Below, piece by piece: positions 6,248-8,800 of a stretch of 8,800 nt of DNA. Each line of letters opens with the position of its first letter. Within the stretch, counting starts at the first letter, position 1. The stretch lies in NCBI GenBank assembly GCA_025358195.1, contig JANYKP010000258.1, positions 1-8,800 on the forward strand. The letters run 5' to 3'. Origin of the DNA: Cyclobacteriaceae bacterium. Lineage in GTDB: Bacteria; Bacteroidota; Bacteroidia; Cytophagales; Cyclobacteriaceae. The notes below the pieces were generated by a model. That model was not told the origin of the DNA. It saw only the letters and a program-made list of their open reading frames with translations, and did no database searches. Both the position numbers and the translations under genes were made by a program.

Positions 6248-8326
6248 TCATAAATTCAAAATAAAAGCCCCCTTTTTCAAAACGGAATAGGTTGTCTTAT
6301 TCATTGCTTTCGCCTCGCTCTCCAGGCGTTCACAATAACGGTATGAATTACTGCTGTCAAAAACCACCTGGTTAAAATTAATATGATCACTAATCTGGCG
6401 AAATGATTTGATTGCGTTATTACTTACGATTACGTAGTCTACGGCGACTCTTTCCGGCAATTGAAATTCCTTCGTTTTTATCCAGAGAAACGTTTTCTTA
6501 TTCATGCAGTAAAATTGAAGCCCCTTGGAACTTTTTGGCAATGAGCAAACGGATTGAACTTTCCGTACGCCATACACCAACCTGCTCGGTTGGATATGGA
6601 AACGGATTTTGTTATTGTCATCCAGAAAAGCAGCATCGGCCAGGAAAAAAGAACTACCATTTTTAGTCCATTCCATCACGGGATGACCTTGTACCCGGTA
6701 AACCGTCCAGTTTAATTTATCGATTTCGGTGTAGGTGTGATGCCAGGATAAGATAACGAAGAGAACAACGCTTGTGGTCATTAAGTAAACCGGTTGAAAT
6801 TTACGACACTGAATGAGTAACAACCCACCCAGGATAAACAGGAACAAAAGGAAACATTGAAACGCGGAAATATAAATTCCGTTGATCAAACTAAAGGGCA
6901 ATTGCTCTACCATGAAAACGCCTTCATTCATGATTTTTACAAACCATTCCAATGCAACGGCAAGCCACGATGCGAAGGTGACAAATGGGCCAACGATTAA
7001 AAGCAGGATACCCCCCACCAGCACCACAAAAGAACCGGGAATCACGAATAAATTCGAAAGCAAAAAATAGACTGGAAACTGATGAAAGTATAAAAGACCA
7101 AGTCCAAAGGTAGCGATCTGGGCTGCGATGGACACGCATGTAATTTGCCACACCCAGTTCATGATCGCCGACCTTACTTCCCAGAGGTTGTAAAGGGGCC
7201 GCTGCAAATAAACAATTCCCAGCACCGCCAGGTACGAAAGTTGGAATCCGACCGACATGATGAGATAAGGGTCATAGATCAGAAGACAAAAGGCAGAGGC
7301 GGCGAGGGTATTATAAATATTTGTATTTCTACCAACCGGCTTTGCAATCGCCACAAACGAAAACATAGTGACAGCGCGCAATACGGAAGGCGACAATCCG
7401 GTGATGAACGCATAGGCCCATAACAGCACCAAACTCACCACGGCAACGATCCACTGACCTTCGGCACTTTTGCCCAACGGACGGAAAAAAAACAGCAGAA
7501 TTCCATAGATGATGCTAACGTGAAGGCCAGAAACTGCGAGCACATGCATAGCGCCACTGGCCGAGTACGCATTTAGCAATTCATTGTCAAGCCCGTCCGT
7601 AACACCAAGAACCAATGCAATCACGATCCCTTGCTCGCGAGGGGACGAAATAAAATTCTTTATTGAAGCAACCGACCAATTTCGGGCGCGATGGGCATAG
7701 AAGAGAGCGCCATGTTCATCCGATTTTTTTAACATGGTCCACTCCCCTTGCTTCACAAACTGTTGGTGATAAATATTTTTAAAACCTAAAAAGCGTTTGA
7801 AGTCAAACTCGTAGGGGTTATACGGTGAATCAATTTCACGAGGCGCAGCGTTGATCAGGAGGACATCTCCATAATCAAGTAAGGAAACATTCTCTGTTTT
7901 GGGCCAATAAAGATTCAGCTTTCCGGATGCCGAACGCCATCCCTTTTCGGTACGAATGGCGCGAATCGACCCGATTCGTTTCCATGACTTTTCCTTCTCT
8001 TCAGCAGGTGAAATGAGCTTAATCTCGTAGGCAACTATCCTTTCCTTGCATTGCAGAACATGCCCAGTTTGGTGTGACTCCATTTTTAGGATTACGTTCA
8101 AATACCCCGCAAAAAAAATCGCGCCAAGGCCAATACTACCCGTTGCAACTTTGATGGAAGGTGATCGGTTCAGAAAGAACCGGACCAAAAAATAAATTAC
8201 TGTAAAAATGATAAGGAAAACAGTTGCCAGTTCTTGACTAATTACTGCAGGATAGTAGATACTCAAAAGGATTCCGGCTATAAAAATTGCCGCAATACGC
8301 ACCATTGCAAAGGGAATCCACTGCAT
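6248..8326 (-). CDS. comEC: ComEC/Rec2-family DNA uptake channel protein
   Basis: This polytopic inner-membrane protein belongs to the family that passes single-stranded DNA into the cytoplasm during natural transformation. From the ATG at 8326 it has 692 residues: N-terminal membrane segments, an extracytoplasmic segment holding YNPYEFDFKRFL (about 169-180), then the competence domain with SGAMHVLAVSGLHV (257-270), SPSVLRAVTMF (312-322) and SVGFQLSYLAVLGI (358-371), and several more membrane helices to about 525. The last ~165 residues occupy the place of the metallo-beta-lactamase-like domain of Firmicutes ComEC but lack its HxHxDH metal motif. The ATG start begins MQWIPFAMVRIAAIFIAGIL, a fitting N-terminus. 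An in-frame TTG at 8374 would add 16 residues and lies just after an in-frame stop. The ABC exporter gene lies upstream on the same strand. Whether the organism is competent cannot be told from one gene. Confidence 0.93.
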   Translation of the reverse strand: MQWIPFAMVRIAAIFIAGILLSIYYPAVISQELATVFLIIFTVIYFLVRFFLNRSPSIKVATGSIGLGAIFFAGYLNVILKMESHQTGHVLQCKERIVAYEIKLISPAEEKEKSWKRIGSIRAIRTEKGWRSASGKLNLYWPKTENVSLLDYGDVLLINAAPREIDSPYNPYEFDFKRFLGFKNIYHQQFVKQGEWTMLKKSDEHGALFYAHRARNWSVASIKNFISSPREQGIVIALVLGVTDGLDNELLNAYSASGAMHVLAVSGLHVSIIYGILLFFFRPLGKSAEGQWIVAVVSLVLLWAYAFITGLSPSVLRAVTMFSFVAIAKPVGRNTNIYNTLAASAFCLLIYDPYLIMSVGFQLSYLAVLGIVYLQRPLYNLWEVRSAIMNWVWQITCVSIAAQIATFGLGLLYFHQFPVYFLLSNLFVIPGSFVVLVGGILLLIVGPFVTFASWLAVALEWFVKIMNEGVFMVEQLPFSLINGIYISAFQCFLLFLFILGGLLLIQCRKFQPVYLMTTSVVLFVILSWHHTYTEIDKLNWTVYRVQGHPVMEWTKNGSSFFLADAAFLDDNNKIRFHIQPSRLVYGVRKVQSVCSLPKSSKGLQFYCMNKKTFLWIKTKEFQLPERVAVDYVIVSNNAIKSFRQISDHINFNQVVFDSSNSYRYCERLESEAKAMNKTTYSVLKKGAFILNL

Positions 8327-8527
8327 GAAGGGAAGATAAAGTTTTCCCCTCAAAAAATCCACCTGACTAGCCAAACCCTTGCATCATGTGACCCATGCAA
8401 TCCCTGGCTGACCTTTTGCTGGAATATCAAAGGAGATTATTCAATATGGATCAATGAACGAAACTTCATTAAAGGTTATTTTGAATGGCCGAAAGGTTAT
8501 GGGACTTTTACAAACCAAACGTCTTCA
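8327..8527. promoter_or_regulatory. Gap upstream of comEC with a direct and an inverted repeat
   Basis: About 200 bases separate the ABC exporter stop from the preferred comEC ATG. AAAGGTTAT occurs twice in direct orientation, at 8471-8479 and 8492-8500, with starts 21 bases apart, about two helical turns. TTGCAT (8379-8384) and ATGCAA (8395-8400) form a 6-base inverted repeat with a 10-base spacer, close to the alternative TTG start. Both could be protein-binding sites for control of comEC, but they are short. I found no clear match to the Bacteroidota promoter pattern TAnnTTTG, and no convincing gene. Confidence 0.25.
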
Positions 8528-8800
8528 TCATATCCGTGCCTGATAGGTGTACAACTCAAAGTACCTTCCCTTTTTAGCAATCAACTCCTCGTGTCTGCCG
8601 CGCTCAACGATGTTACCATTTTCAACCACCAAAATCTGGTCTGCCTGACGAATCGTGCTCAAGCGGTGGGCAATGACAAACGTAGTCCTGCCCTTCATAA
8701 GACTGCGCAGACTTTCCTGGATGAAGGCTTCGCTCTCAGTATCAAGATTGGATGTTGCTTCGTCAAGAATCAAAATGCGCGGGTCCGCCAGAATTGCGCG
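8528..8800 (-). CDS. ABC exporter ATPase, C-terminal fragment (MsbA/multidrug type)
   Basis: The frame is open to the right window edge, so this is the last 90 residues of a larger protein. It begins RAILADPRILILDEATSNLD, which holds the Walker B segment (LILDEAT) and D-loop of an ABC nucleotide-binding domain, followed by TTFVIAHRLSTI with the switch histidine (H-loop), then ILVVENGNIVERGRHEELI. This order and wording are typical of ABC exporters with a fused membrane domain (MsbA, LmrA and multidrug/lipid relatives), in which ATP hydrolysis drives outward transport. The C-terminal tail (KKGRYFELYTYQARI, TGA) is complete. A TTG inside the Walker B segment could be read as a start, but it would cut the domain and is not real. 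Substrate and membrane domain lie outside the window. Confidence 0.93.
   Translation of the reverse strand, partial: RAILADPRILILDEATSNLDTESEAFIQESLRSLMKGRTTFVIAHRLSTIRQADQILVVENGNIVERGRHEELIAKKGRYFELYTYQARI

Noticed and set aside
3417..8326. comEC, crotonase and recQ as one DNA-uptake system
   Set aside because: Same strand only; a lipid or amino-acid metabolism gene and a repeat-bearing 119-base gap lie between, and no other competence gene is in view.

Overview
The window looks like ordinary chromosomal DNA of a member of the Bacteroidota, most likely a Cytophagales-type organism. Reasons: signal peptides of the 'MKK/MKY...SxAQQ' style, little Shine-Dalgarno sequence before starts, A+T-rich heptamer repeats between genes, a RecQ with a Bacteroidota-like domain order, and a ComEC whose C-terminal hydrolase domain has decayed. 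This placement rests on pattern recognition only. The genes seen are metabolic, respiratory, DNA-repair and DNA-uptake functions. There is no phage, plasmid, insertion sequence, CRISPR array or rRNA/tRNA.

Layout. Positions 1 to about 112 are foreign to what follows: read on the minus strand they encode a slice of a D-2-hydroxyacid dehydrogenase (GhrA-like), at about 60% G+C by hand count. At about 105-118 this switches abruptly, in mid-gene on both sides, to the last ~86 codons of phosphoglycerate kinase (plus strand, about 45% G+C just after the switch). An assembly chimera is the simplest reading. Then come three closely spaced plus-strand genes for exported or membrane-anchored proteins: a membrane-anchored diheme cytochrome c of the TsdA (thiosulfate dehydrogenase) type, a secreted serine beta-lactamase-like hydrolase, and a small exported DsrE-family protein. 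A short hairpin-bearing gap (3348-3416) separates this group from a minus-strand block read from right to left: the C-terminal end of an ABC exporter ATPase (cut by the window edge), comEC, an enoyl-CoA hydratase/isomerase gene, and recQ. The comEC-ech gap (6129-6247) carries a perfect-period heptamer array and a second set of AATCTGT-like repeats, the core of which recurs in the 3348-3416 gap.

How the genes work together. The TsdA-like cytochrome and the exported DsrE-like protein are both from sulfur-handling families and lie in one tight transcription-unit candidate, so a periplasmic role in reduced-sulfur or thiol chemistry is plausible but unproven. ComEC (DNA import channel) and RecQ (3'-5' helicase) are on the same strand, but with an unrelated crotonase gene between them; a functional link is speculation. 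I did not find a convincing new multi-gene system. The points most worth checking are the junction near the left edge, the cytochrome/DsrE pairing, the RecQ architecture with its TTG start, and the intergenic repeats.
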